Source: Serratia rhizosphaerae (GTDB lineage Bacteria; Pseudomonadota; Gammaproteobacteria; Enterobacterales; Enterobacteriaceae). Taken from it: DNA of 64,000 nucleotides. The notes under the pieces are model-generated. The model ran no database searches, was not told the DNA's origin, and saw only the letters and a list, made by a program, of their open reading frames with translations. Made by a program: the position numbers and the translations under genes. The DNA is taken from assembly GCF_009817885.1 (NCBI RefSeq), contig NZ_CP041764.1, positions 4,278,001-4,342,000 of the forward strand. The letters are read 5' to 3'. Position 1 is the first letter of the stretch. Each line of letters opens with the position of its first letter. Positions 51,083-59,741 of this stretch are shown piece by piece.

Positions 51083-52668
51083 TACAGGCTCTCCGTCGAT
51101 GCGGGCCTGTTGCCTTGGTGCAGCGACCGCAGGTAGTCATAGTTTGTCGGCAGGCTTGCCCGCAGGCGCTCGGCCTCGCGCTGAATGCGGGCGAACATTG
51201 CCTCGGCTTTTTCGACAGACTCCGGCCGCAGTTGCAAGAGCGGCAGCGATCGGTCGGGCAGCATGTCCAGGCCGGCAAAGATGCAGTAGTAGTTGCCATT
51301 CAGCCAGAAGTTCTTGAATTCGTAGTCGAAGGTATCATAGTACGTGGCATCGTCGAACGACGTGGTGGTCAACGGCAGCCCCGCCTTGTAGCGTTCAATC
51401 TTCTCCTGGATGGCGTCGGAGAGCCGCAGATCGTGCCGGTTCGCGAGCCAGAACGATGTGTCTTCGCGCGACGTGGTGAAGTAGTGCGCTTGGACAAAGT
51501 CTCGGCAGTCGTCGAACATGTAGACGATTTCGGCGTTGAACGCGTCGGACAACCGCGGGTCGAACGCGGTGTCGGGGAAATGCTTCACGAGTTGGTACAG
51601 CGCCGCATAGATGAAGTAGATACCCGTCGATTCCAGAGGCTCCAAAAAGCACGACGCCAGCCCGATAGCGACGCAGTTGTTGACCCACGATCGCTTGTTG
51701 CGCCCGACCCGGAACGAGATCTGGTTGAGCGGCTGATTGTCCGAAAGGCCCCAGAGCTTGAGGAAGTCGGCGGTGGCCCGATCGCGAGAGGTGAACTTGC
51801 TGGAGAAGACGTAGCCGCTGCCAAACCGGCCCAGCATCGGAATCTTCCAGGTCCAGCCCGCGTTCATGGCGATCGAGGAGGTGTAGGGTTCGACCCCCGC
51901 TTGAGCGTCGTCGTTGGGTACGGCGGTGGCGACCGCGCTGTCGCACAGCAGGTAGTCGGACATGTCAATAAAGGGCTCTTTCAGGGCCTGGTTGATCAAG
52001 AGCCCGCGCATGCCGGAGCAGTCGATAAACAGATCCGCCTCCAGCTTCCGGCCCTCCTTGGTGCACAAACTGGAGATAAAGCCGTGGTCGTTCAGGTTAA
52101 CCTCCACGACCTCGTCGACCACGCGGTTCACCCCGCGGTCGACGGCCCAGCGTTTCAGGAAGTCGGCCACCAAATGCGCGTCGAAGTGCCACGCGTGGGA
52201 CATCTGGCGGCTGCCGTCATGCAGGCACGGTGCCAGATTGCCATCGAGCGCTCCGGGCTGCGGATAGCAGGCGTACGCCATCGACTGTTGAAAACCCTGC
52301 TCGCGTTTGCGCAGCCAGTAGTGGGTAAGCGGCACGCCGTCGCAGTTCGGCACATTGCCGAACAAATGGTAGAAATAATCGTTGTGCGAGCGATCAGGAG
52401 ACTCTCTCCAGTTCACGAACTTGATGCCAGCCTTGAACGCGCCGTTCACCTGGGGCATCCACTCCCGCTCCGGTATCCCGAGAAAGTCGAAGAACACCTT
52501 CTGCAAACTCGGGATGGTCGCTTCGCCTACGCCGATCCGAGGGATCGCTGCAGACTCGATGAGCGTAATGTTCGCCTGCTGCTGGAGCGCCCGGACGAGG
52601 TACGAAGCGGACATCCAGCCCGCAGTGCCGCCGCCCACGATGACGATATTCTTGATCGGTTTGCTCAT
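51082..52668 (-). CDS. prnA: Tryptophan 7-halogenase PrnA
   Basis: 528 residues. FADH2-dependent chlorination of L-tryptophan at C7, the first pyrrolnitrin step. GGGTAGWMSAS (residues 12-22) is the FAD motif; Lys79 (NGAFKAGIK) and Glu346 (FLEPLESTGIY), the residues that handle hypochlorous acid and orient the substrate, are at the positions known for PrnA; GWTWKIPMLG (271-280) is the halogenase WxWxIP motif. The C-terminus is about ten residues shorter than in Pseudomonas PrnA, because the prnB start comes earlier. First gene of the operon. A flavin reductase must come from elsewhere. Confidence 0.97.
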   Translation of the reverse strand: MSKPIKNIVIVGGGTAGWMSASYLVRALQQQANITLIESAAIPRIGVGEATIPSLQKVFFDFLGIPEREWMPQVNGAFKAGIKFVNWRESPDRSHNDYFYHLFGNVPNCDGVPLTHYWLRKREQGFQQSMAYACYPQPGALDGNLAPCLHDGSRQMSHAWHFDAHLVADFLKRWAVDRGVNRVVDEVVEVNLNDHGFISSLCTKEGRKLEADLFIDCSGMRGLLINQALKEPFIDMSDYLLCDSAVATAVPNDDAQAGVEPYTSSIAMNAGWTWKIPMLGRFGSGYVFSSKFTSRDRATADFLKLWGLSDNQPLNQISFRVGRNKRSWVNNCVAIGLASCFLEPLESTGIYFIYAALYQLVKHFPDTAFDPRLSDAFNAEIVYMFDDCRDFVQAHYFTTSREDTSFWLANRHDLRLSDAIQEKIERYKAGLPLTTTSFDDATYYDTFDYEFKNFWLNGNYYCIFAGLDMLPDRSLPLLQLRPESVEKAEAMFARIQREAERLRASLPTNYDYLRSLHQGNRPASTESL

Positions 52669-52698
52669 GACACTCTCCCATGGGAGTTTATGGGTATT

Positions 52699-52752
52699 TT
52701 AGACTGGAGTCTAATTTAGGTCGGATTCTAACCAGATTAGACTCTGGTCTAA
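52699..52752 (-). promoter_or_regulatory. Three 16-bp dyads upstream of prnA (candidate operators)
   Basis: TTAGACTGGAGTCTAA at 52699-52714, TTAGGTCGGATTCTAA at 52716-52731 and TTAGACTCTGGTCTAA at 52737-52752. Outer arms TTAGACT/AGTCTAA are near perfect in copies 1 and 3; copy 2 keeps only TTAG/CTAA. They lie 30-84 bases before the prnA start, overlapping the likely promoter (TAAAAT on the minus strand in copy 1). No regulator gene is adjacent, so a trans-acting dimeric factor, for example MarR, TetR or LuxR type, is inferred. Confidence 0.6.
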
Positions 52753-52988
52753 AAAGTGCAAATGCCGCTGCCGAATTAGCTGAATCGCTCCGGGTTTCCG
52801 GGAGATTAAACGTGCAGTGAAAGATGCCTCTGTATGACGTAGAAATCCGCTAATCGCGATTACGGCGCGGTAACGATGTGATGATGACGTAAAAGAGAAC
52901 CCGCATTGGGCGAAGAGAGGGGCAGAGGATACAGCGTAAATAATGGTAAAGAAAAAGGGTTGTTGCCAACCCTTTCAGCAAGTGTATT

Positions 52989-54809
52989 TTATATACCCAC
53001 ACGGGTTCTGATATGTTTGACATAGGAATCAGCCCATGTCTTGGTCAGGTGATTTTTATCGAACATCATCGGCACGTTGTCTTGATCAATATAATTACAG
53101 CGGCCTTGATTGCAGTTCAGATCAAAGACATCAATGTAGTTAATACCGCTCTGTGCCAACTGTTCTGACATCCAGCTATTACTCAACCTTGACTCTTTGG
53201 TTACCAGTTTTTCTATTTTACTTTCCGGCGTTTTTTGCGCAATCTTGTAAAAGTCGATACTGAAAGTTTTTGTCTGCCCGATAATAAACACCTTATCCTT
53301 ACCAATTTTATTAATCACCTCGGTAAGTTTTTTTCCCAGATCATGATCCTTGTTAACCATCCAGTTGGCGGATAGCAGAATATAATCAACCTTGTTGTTT
53401 ACCAGGAAATCGTTATAGATATAGTTGAATAAATCGGTACAGCGTTTTTCGCCATTCTTGCTGTTTACAGGCATACAACCGGATGCTGCAGCCTCCATCA
53501 CATTGTAGTCAGGGAATATGTCATTGACGGACTGATAGAGTTCAGCGGCATGGCTGTCGCCGAGCACCAGGATATTCTTCTTATTTTCAGCGCTTTTTAA
53601 ACAAACCTCTTTATCAAAGAATGAAATATCATTGGTCTTGGTTGACAGGAAGCAGGTACGGTTCTGGTTACCAAACTGTCTTATCCCTTCAGGACTTGCC
53701 GCATAACTTTTGAATTTTTCCAGCGCGATACTGCTGGTTGATACCCAGTGTTTATTGACTTCCGTTGCCGTTGCGCCGAAGGATACCGCAGCGAATGCGG
53801 CAGCAGCTGAAACCAGGTAGGCGTAACTCTTGTTGAATAAGCGCTCAAAGTATTTGTAAGAGATATAGCCCAGCACGAAAGACAGAATGATGCCGATGGT
53901 TGCATTGAGCGTTGTAAACTCAATGGAGTTGTTGGCCATAAATGAGACGACCGGCCAGTGGAAAAGATAGATTGAATACGATGCGGAACCAATGCTCTGT
54001 ATAATACTATTTTTAAACAACGTTTCGCTATTGCTGAGATTAGCATGGATAATTGCGCCGGTTGCCAATACAGGGATCAGCGTCATCCCGCCTGGCCAGG
54101 GGGCGCTTTCCTTTACAAAAAGGAAGAAGGCCACCAAAACAAGTACGGCAACGATCTCGGTTTGTTTGCCATAGGGGTTTTTAAACCTTGAGGCAGAAAC
54201 ATAAGCGCCGATCATTAGCTCCCACATACGGGTAGGCAACAGGTAGAAATTGGCGCTAAGGTGCGATTTTCCAAATAGAACGCAGAGAAGTACCGAGCAT
54301 AGGATAATTAGAAGATAAAAATGACTCTTGTAATGTTTAAATAAATTACCAATGGTCAGAATTAACGGGAATATTAAATAAAACTGCCATTCAACGGACA
54401 GCGACCAGGTGTGTAATAACCAGTTAAAATCAGAGGTTGCGGAAAAGTATCCGCCGCTGTGCAGCAGGTAGTAAATGTTGGATGTAAAGGTCAGGGCGCT
54501 AAGCGTTTGCTTGAATTCTTCTTTGGCACCGTTAGGCGTTTCAGAATACAGGGCGAGTAAAAAGGTGAAGATAACCATCATCAGTAGTGCAGGGTAAATC
54601 CTCTTGAATCTTTTTCTATAAAAATCAATAACCCATTACTTTTTTCCTGTCTGTTTTTGACATATATCATTCATTAAAAATCCAGAAATAACGAAAAATA
54701 TATCAACCCCAGCAAAACCACCATATGCAAATTCGAATTTAAAATGGAATAAGACTACCATCGTAACAGCAAGAAACCTTAATCCATTAATATCCAGTCT
54801 AAAGTTCAT
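52989..54809 (-). pseudogene. OafA/YrhL-type acyltransferase with SGNH domain, in-frame stop
   Basis: From ATG 54809 the product starts MNFRLDINGLRFLAVTMVVL, has FAGVDIFFVISGFLM (acyltransferase-3 domain), and meets a TAA at 54636-54638, codon 58. The same frame continues with WVIDFYRKRFKRIYPALL and 530 more residues: WSLSVEWQFYLIFP, about ten membrane spans, then a periplasmic SGNH domain (LVLGDSHAAELYQS, DKNHLTKTWAD). Intact length would be 605 residues. Such proteins acetylate O-antigen or other surface sugars. The frame is not shifted, so this is a nonsense mutation, or one codon misread. The gene is AT-rich, unlike the prn operon beside it. Confidence 0.88.
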
Positions 54810-55244
54810 TTTTCACTAACACCCATAAAAACAAGGAAGATCCTAGAAAATATCATCTTGTCAGAGAGAGCAGCAACGCGGTTAATTCTTATTTTTTACG
54901 GATTGACGAGTGGGTTAAGTTTTTTAATCTTTAGGAAAAAGGCCAATTATTTATTATTCTTGTAGAGTGGAAGGTGGGAAGATTTTATTAAAACAAATAA
55001 AAAATCATAAATTACATAGTGTTAATGGTTTGTAAAGGATGCGTGACTGCCAGTGTCAAGATATGTAAGTAACAAATTTTTAATGTAAAGGAGGTACGGG
55101 TGAAAGATCCCGGAGCGGGTGATGCGGTGATTTATAGGAAAAATCCCTGTTGCATAGAAATGGAATGTTACACGCCATTGCAGATGCTGCTTAACGTATC
55201 ATCGTTGGTGCTGGCGTGTTGAATGTTGCATGGTCCCAGGCTGC
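54810..55244. other. 435-base AT-rich stretch, no gene seen
   Basis: Lies between the acyltransferase start and the small gene at 55245. Should hold the acyltransferase promoter. A GTAAAGGAGGTACGGGTG at 55084 looks like a strong ribosome site but opens only a short frame. Nothing further recognised. Confidence 0.45.
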
Positions 55245-55340
55245 TTACTGCCCCCAAGGCTGCTCGCTCACATACTGCAGGAAGCTCATCATACCCAGGC
55301 AAACCAGTACGCCAACCATTACTATTATCACTAATCTCAT
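55245..55340 (-). CDS. Very small membrane protein (31 aa)
   Basis: MRLVIIVMVGVLVCLGMMSF then LQYVSEQPWGQ. One hydrophobic span and a short polar tail. AAGGTAACAGC upstream of the ATG is a fair ribosome site. No homologue recognised; size below the usual annotation limit. Confidence 0.45.
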   Translation of the reverse strand: MRLVIIVMVGVLVCLGMMSFLQYVSEQPWGQ

Positions 55341-55619
55341 GCTGTTACCTTCCCGTCGTTTGGTTATCTGTTGCTTTACTCACATGCGGGCAGGCGAGTG
55401 AGTAAAGCAACCTATTTGCCTTACGAATCATTGGCGATTCAGTATAACCAGAACTGGCAAAGGTTGGGAGTCAGATGGCCAAACGGTGAGGCTGAGAGCG
55501 TAAAACGGGATAGATATTTATCATCAGCACGCTGGTATCTGTTGTGTCAGGTTGTTGGGAGGTCGCTTTACGAGCCGTGGTGACGCAGCGCGTTTTTTAC
55601 GCTGTTGCTAACCTATTTT

Positions 55620-55994
55620 TTATTCATCAGGCCGATGGCAGACCATTTCAATATTATGGCCGTCCGGCGCAATCACAAAGGCGGCGTAGTAATTGGCGTG
55701 ATAATTGGGGCGCAGGCCCGGTGCGCCGTTATCTGTACCGCCGGCCGCCAGCGCCGCGCGGTAGAAATCATCCACCTGCCGACGGCTGTCGGCGACAAAC
55801 GCCAGGTGCAGGTGCGCCGGCCGTTCTGCGGTTTGGTACAGACACAGTGATGCGTTGCTGGGAGAACTTAACTCTACGCCGTAGTCCGGCGTTCCTTCAG
55901 CAACCACGCTTACACCCAATGGCGCCAATGCGTTGAGAAAGAAGGTCTTGCTGGCGGCATAGTCGCTAACGCCGAATTTAACGTGGTCAAACAT
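55620..55994 (-). CDS. VOC (glyoxalase/bleomycin-resistance fold) protein
   Basis: 124 residues, two beta-alpha-beta-beta-beta units. FDHVKFGVSDYAASKTFFL starts the first unit with a possible metal-binding His4; HLHLAFVADSRRQVDDFYRA starts the second; FVIAPDGHNIEMVCH carries the last ligand Glu. The cluster G...DNGAPGLRPNYHANYYAAFV is typical of a widespread, uncharacterised glyoxalase-like subgroup. Substrate unknown. AAGGGGAGCTT precedes the ATG. Confidence 0.88.
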   Translation of the reverse strand: MFDHVKFGVSDYAASKTFFLNALAPLGVSVVAEGTPDYGVELSSPSNASLCLYQTAERPAHLHLAFVADSRRQVDDFYRAALAAGGTDNGAPGLRPNYHANYYAAFVIAPDGHNIEMVCHRPDE

Positions 55995-56169
55995 AAGCTC
56001 CCCTTAAAAGTGGGCAGTGCGTGCCACTCCAGTATAGCCACACCGGCGGTGTGCGTGCCGCCATGCTGTGACTTTTCTTATTCATCCGGCGTGTTTTTGA
56101 CGGGGTGAGGCTTTACAACTATAAAAATAAGACCTGAGTATCACAATTGATGGTTTATCTGGGGGTACT

Positions 56170-56691
56170 ATGTTCGACAAGTTCGAAAATGAAGATGATT
56201 TCCTGAGTTCGTTACCGAAATATTTGCGCGATCCCATTGTTAAATTTCATACCGCTATTAAAGAAACAATCGATAGTTTATCGCCTGAATCCTCTGAGCT
56301 TTTCCAATCCACGCTGAAGCAAATGAAATCATTATCCCATGAGGTAGGGGAGTTTATTCACATTCGTGCCAGTCATCTTTCAGATTTATTTAGCAAGCCG
56401 CTCACGTTTTTCAAGGATACCCTGGAAGGCGCTAAGAACCTTGCTGATAAAGTGGGGAATTCTTTCCATGAGATTAAGGAGAAGTATGATCAGCTGACGG
56501 ATAAACCCAGCCATATTTTCGAGGGGATTAAACATTGGTTCGATGGCCTACTGGGGGATAAGCAGGAAAAAACCAGCGCTGCGGAATTTAATTTGTACCT
56601 TGATGGGCACGATCATGCGGCGCCGGCGCACAGCGCTATCGACGTTAACGGCATTGCAACGTCTCATGCGGATATGCATTCAGTGATGTAA
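56170..56691 (+). CDS. Unknown amphipathic helical protein (173 aa)
   Basis: No family recognised. The product is acidic to neutral, has no signal peptide, no membrane span and no Cys. Residues 20-135 are predicted amphipathic helices (IVKFHTAIKETIDSLSPESS, FFKDTLEGAKNLADKVGNSF). The C-terminus changes to NLYLDGHDHAAPAHSAIDVNGIAT-like polar sequence; AIDVNGI near residue 157 resembles AVEVNGV at the end of the protein encoded at 62792-63370. A GGGGGTACT ribosome site and a terminator mark a single-gene unit. A small protein exported by its C-terminus is one possibility. Confidence 0.78.
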   Translation: MFDKFENEDDFLSSLPKYLRDPIVKFHTAIKETIDSLSPESSELFQSTLKQMKSLSHEVGEFIHIRASHLSDLFSKPLTFFKDTLEGAKNLADKVGNSFHEIKEKYDQLTDKPSHIFEGIKHWFDGLLGDKQEKTSAAEFNLYLDGHDHAAPAHSAIDVNGIATSHADMHSVM

Positions 56692-56696
56692 GCAGG

Positions 56697-56761
56697 CGCG
56701 AGAATCGCCCGGCCCGGCCCTGACTCAGGTGGTGCAGGGGCGCGCAGTTCTCGCGTTTTTT
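56697..56761. terminator. Terminator between the 173-aa gene and the desaturase
   Basis: CGCGAGAA (56697-56704) pairs with TTCTCGCG (56748-56755), followed by six T. The enclosed GC-rich segment may form its own hairpin. Confidence 0.7.
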
Positions 56762-56766
56762 ACCGT

Positions 56767-57816
56767 TTACTCCGCGGCTCCCCAACGGTTGGCCCGGCCG
56801 AATGAGCCATAGTCGTTAAACCTGACGCCCATCTCTCTCATTACGCGGTGCGCCTTTGCCGCAGTCAACTGGCGGATATAGAACGGCTCATTAACCACGA
56901 AGTGGTGAATGCTGTGCGTGCTGCCGAAATTAAAACAAAACAGCTGCAGCGGCCATAGCCACCAGGGGTTCATCACCTGCGTCTGCTGCAGGATATTGTT
57001 GTGCTCTATATCGCCATGATAATGCATATTTGAACTGACGAAGTGCAGACAAAAACTCCAGAGAATATTGGGGCCAATCAGTACCACCACCAGTATATCG
57101 AGATAGCCGATCTGCGCCTGTGTTGCGCCGGACCAGGTAATCGGCATGCCGCTCAGCGTAGCAGCAAAATCTATGCCGTGTACGATCAGGAACAGATACC
57201 ACAGCCCCCAGGTAAGAAAAGCGACGGGGAAGAACGCCTTGAGGCCGGTCAGTAATACCCCTCGCAGGTCGCCTTTGCCTTTGTCCTGCCAGGCGACGAC
57301 GGCCAGTGCCACCATCAGATCCGCCGTCATCAGCAGCCGGAGCACTCCCCAACGAGTGCCGTTGCTGAGCGCACGTTCTTCAAGATCCTGCTCTGAGCCG
57401 GAATACTGGTGGTGTTTAAGATGCAGCGTTTTACGCGCCCACGGGTTAGCGCTGCTTGGCCTGACGATCCACACTAAGGTCATCATCAGGTGATACATAA
57501 AGCGATTTTTTTTAAAATAGAGGTTATGAATTAAATCGTGTTCTATTTCATGGGCTAAAGAGAGACACAGTGCATTCAGCAGTAGGCATAACCACCAGGA
57601 AATCTGCTGATGAATATAGAGCGCCGAGACGGCAACCAGTGAAAATATCGAGAAGAGCAAGATGCCTAAGCCGATGGCGTTCTGATATTTCAACACGGGG
57701 AAGCGCAGCTTAACGTCATTACCTGCCGCGATAATCTGTTGGCGGATGTATTTTACCCTGGCGGGCAGGCTGAGCGGTGGGGCCTCGTCGACCATTTTCA
57801 TCTCCTCACTATCCAA
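56767..57816 (-). CDS. Membrane fatty acid desaturase-type protein
   Basis: 349 residues. The three histidine boxes of diiron desaturases/hydroxylases are present in order: HEIEHD (about residue 89), HLKHHQY (about 132) and HSIHHF (about 304), with an extra MHYHGDIEHNN near 268. Membrane spans lie at about 48-68, 74-90, 155-172, 188-210 and 235-255. It could desaturate or hydroxylate membrane lipid chains or another hydrophobic substrate. It stands alone; no ferredoxin or reductase gene is adjacent. Electron donor and substrate are unknown. Confidence 0.85.
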   Translation of the reverse strand: MDSEEMKMVDEAPPLSLPARVKYIRQQIIAAGNDVKLRFPVLKYQNAIGLGILLFSIFSLVAVSALYIHQQISWWLCLLLNALCLSLAHEIEHDLIHNLYFKKNRFMYHLMMTLVWIVRPSSANPWARKTLHLKHHQYSGSEQDLEERALSNGTRWGVLRLLMTADLMVALAVVAWQDKGKGDLRGVLLTGLKAFFPVAFLTWGLWYLFLIVHGIDFAATLSGMPITWSGATQAQIGYLDILVVVLIGPNILWSFCLHFVSSNMHYHGDIEHNNILQQTQVMNPWWLWPLQLFCFNFGSTHSIHHFVVNEPFYIRQLTAAKAHRVMREMGVRFNDYGSFGRANRWGAAE

Positions 57817-58090
57817 GTAAATCGGCGGATACTACTCACCACATTCCCTGAGTGGTTATCTTCGGCCACGGTAGCTGAGATGATTTCCTTGTAATAAGTA
57901 AAGGTAGAAACAATGAGGTGATTAACAAGTAGCGCTTAAGTTTGGCGTGTGCGATAGATTTGCCAGGGAATGATTAATGTACCAATTATTCAACGGATAA
58001 TGATTAATTCCGCCTGTTTTTTTAGACGCTTGTTTCAGACTTTTACGCAAAAAAACTGTCGCATTATGACTCAGCATTACCAGAGGAAAA

Positions 58091-58112
58091 CCGGGGGACG
58101 CATGCCCCCCGA
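58091..58112 (-). terminator. Terminator after ampC
   Basis: GGGGGACGCATGCCCCCC stem-loop; on the minus strand it is followed by CGGTTTTCC. Confidence 0.6.
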
Positions 58113-58125
58113 AAGGCGATGATGC

Positions 58126-59259
58126 TCAGCGCGTCAGGCTCTGTACAATCTGGTATACCGCTTTTACACGCTCATCATTAGGGAAGTTTTTATTTGCCAG
58201 CATCACAACGGCGGTCTTCTGCGCGGGGATAAATACCGCGTAGGTGGCGAAGCCGTTGGTTGAACCGGTTTTGTTGTACCAGGCCTGCTGCTGAGGAGCC
58301 TGCGGCGGGGTTATTGCCTGTGCCGGCACGCCATTCATGATCACTTTCGCATCGTTGCCCGCCAGCAGCGTATCCAGCGTGACCGGGTAAGGGTAGCTTT
58401 CCCACATCAGGTCCTGCGTGAACTCGCTGGCGCGGTAGTAGCCGCGATGAACGTCATCCAGCGCCTGCCGCCAGTCGGAGGCAACCTTGACCAGCCCCAT
58501 ATTGGCGTTCAGATAACGGATCAGATCGCCGCTGCTGGATTTCAGGCCGTAAGATTCAGCATCCAGCGGGCCGGGGGTAACGCGCACCGGTTGGTCTTCT
58601 TTATTGTAACCCTGCGCATAATCTTTCTGGGCGGCCGGCGGCACATTGACATAGCTGTGCGTCATGCCCAGTGCGGGCAGCAAACGTTGCTCCATCGCGG
58701 TGGTAAACGGCTGCGCCAGGCTGTTGGCGGTGATCATGCCCAGCAGACCAATTCCCAGATTGGAATATACCCGGTAGCTGCCTATTGGGTGCGACGGCTG
58801 CCACTGGCGGTAATAGTCCATCAGCTGTTGTTCATTGGTGACCGCATCCGGGACAAACAGCGGCAGACCGGAGGTATGGGTCGCCAGGTTCAGCAGGCTG
58901 ACGCGGTCAAAGGCGCTGCCTTGCAGTTGCGGCAGGTAATGGCTGGCCGGTTGCGCCCAGTCAAGCTTGCCGGCGTGTTGCGCATAGGCGGCCAGCGTGG
59001 CGGTAAAAGTTTTGCTCAGCGAGCCGATCTCAAACAGTGTATTCTGCGTAACCGGCAGCTTGCTCTGTTTGGATGCCACGCCGTAATTGTAGAATTGCGG
59101 TTTGCCGTCAACGGAAACGGCGATGGTCATACCCGGCACCGCGTATTTTTCCATTAATGGTTGTACGACTTTATCGATCTCTGCCTTATCGACGGCGTGA
59201 GCGAACGCCGGCAGTAAAGCCAGGCACAGGGGAAGCAGAGGAAGCGTTTTTTTCAGCAT
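58126..59259 (-). CDS. ampC: Class C beta-lactamase
   Basis: 377 residues with a signal peptide (LLPLCLALLPAFAHA, cut near 22). The nucleophile motif SLSK is at 80-83, YSN near 166 (YRVYSNLGIG), and KTG near 331 (WYNKTGSTNG). A periplasmic cephalosporinase. No divergent ampR is next to it: upstream genes are azlD/azlC. A 5'-leader hairpin lies 40-62 bases before the start, as described for Serratia ampC mRNA. Expression control may be by AmpR encoded elsewhere. Confidence 0.96.
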   Translation of the reverse strand: MLKKTLPLLPLCLALLPAFAHAVDKAEIDKVVQPLMEKYAVPGMTIAVSVDGKPQFYNYGVASKQSKLPVTQNTLFEIGSLSKTFTATLAAYAQHAGKLDWAQPASHYLPQLQGSAFDRVSLLNLATHTSGLPLFVPDAVTNEQQLMDYYRQWQPSHPIGSYRVYSNLGIGLLGMITANSLAQPFTTAMEQRLLPALGMTHSYVNVPPAAQKDYAQGYNKEDQPVRVTPGPLDAESYGLKSSSGDLIRYLNANMGLVKVASDWRQALDDVHRGYYRASEFTQDLMWESYPYPVTLDTLLAGNDAKVIMNGVPAQAITPPQAPQQQAWYNKTGSTNGFATYAVFIPAQKTAVVMLANKNFPNDERVKAVYQIVQSLTR

Positions 59260-59298
59260 AATTAAGTTAACCGGAGCGATGCATCACATGTCTTGGAA

Positions 59299-59321
59299 GT
59301 GCCGAACTGTCAGCTCGGCAC
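59299..59321 (-). promoter_or_regulatory. Stem-loop in the ampC 5' leader
   Basis: GTGCCGA (59299-59305) and TCGGCAC (59315-59321) form a 7-bp stem with a 9-base loop, 40 bases before the ampC start. A stem-loop in the long untranslated leader of Serratia marcescens ampC is known to lengthen mRNA life. Confidence 0.65.
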
Positions 59322-59420
59322 CGATGGTTAATGCGCAATTTATCCCGTTGCGCTGAAATTACATCATAGAACAGTTACGCTTGGTTATTATCATTATTTT
59401 GGTTATGCGAATCATTCTGC

Positions 59421-59741
59421 TCAGGGCAGGCCAAGCCAGCGCAGCAGCGCGGTCACCGCGGCGGCGGCGATCAGCACGATAATTAATGGTACTTTACGCC
59501 AGGTGAGCAGTAGGCCGGTCAGGACACCGACCACCCGCGCCGCGCCGGCGAAATGCTGATCCTCGAACAGCGTGGCGATAACCGCGACCGCCAGCAGCAG
59601 CGTGGTGGCGGCATCCGCCAGCAGATCGCGGGTGGTGGTGGAAAAGGCCATTTTTTGGCCGAGCAGGGCGCCGCTCAGGCGCAGCAGGTAGGTGCCGGCG
59701 GCCAGGATAATCATGCCGGTAACAATGGAGTGCAGTGACAT
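59421..59741 (-). CDS. azlD: AzlD-type branched-chain amino acid exporter subunit
   Basis: 106 residues with three to four spans: SIVTGMIILAAGTYLLRLSG at the start, then LLADAATTLLLAVAVIATLF and VPLIIVLIAAAAVTALLRW. It starts at 59741, overlapping the azlC stop by one base (TAATG). AzlC and AzlD together form the exporter for leucine/isoleucine/valine and analogues. A longer frame upstream overlaps azlC and is not used. Confidence 0.88.
   Translation of the reverse strand: MSLHSIVTGMIILAAGTYLLRLSGALLGQKMAFSTTTRDLLADAATTLLLAVAVIATLFEDQHFAGAARVVGVLTGLLLTWRKVPLIIVLIAAAAVTALLRWLGLP

Noticed and set aside
49952..51136. 394-codon frame opposite prnB
   Set aside because: Antisense shadow of prnB; Arg/Gly/Gln-rich chance product.
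51052..52719. 555-codon frame on the + strand opposite prnA
   Set aside because: Antisense shadow caused by the strong third-position GC bias of prnA; PrnA on the minus strand has all catalytic residues.
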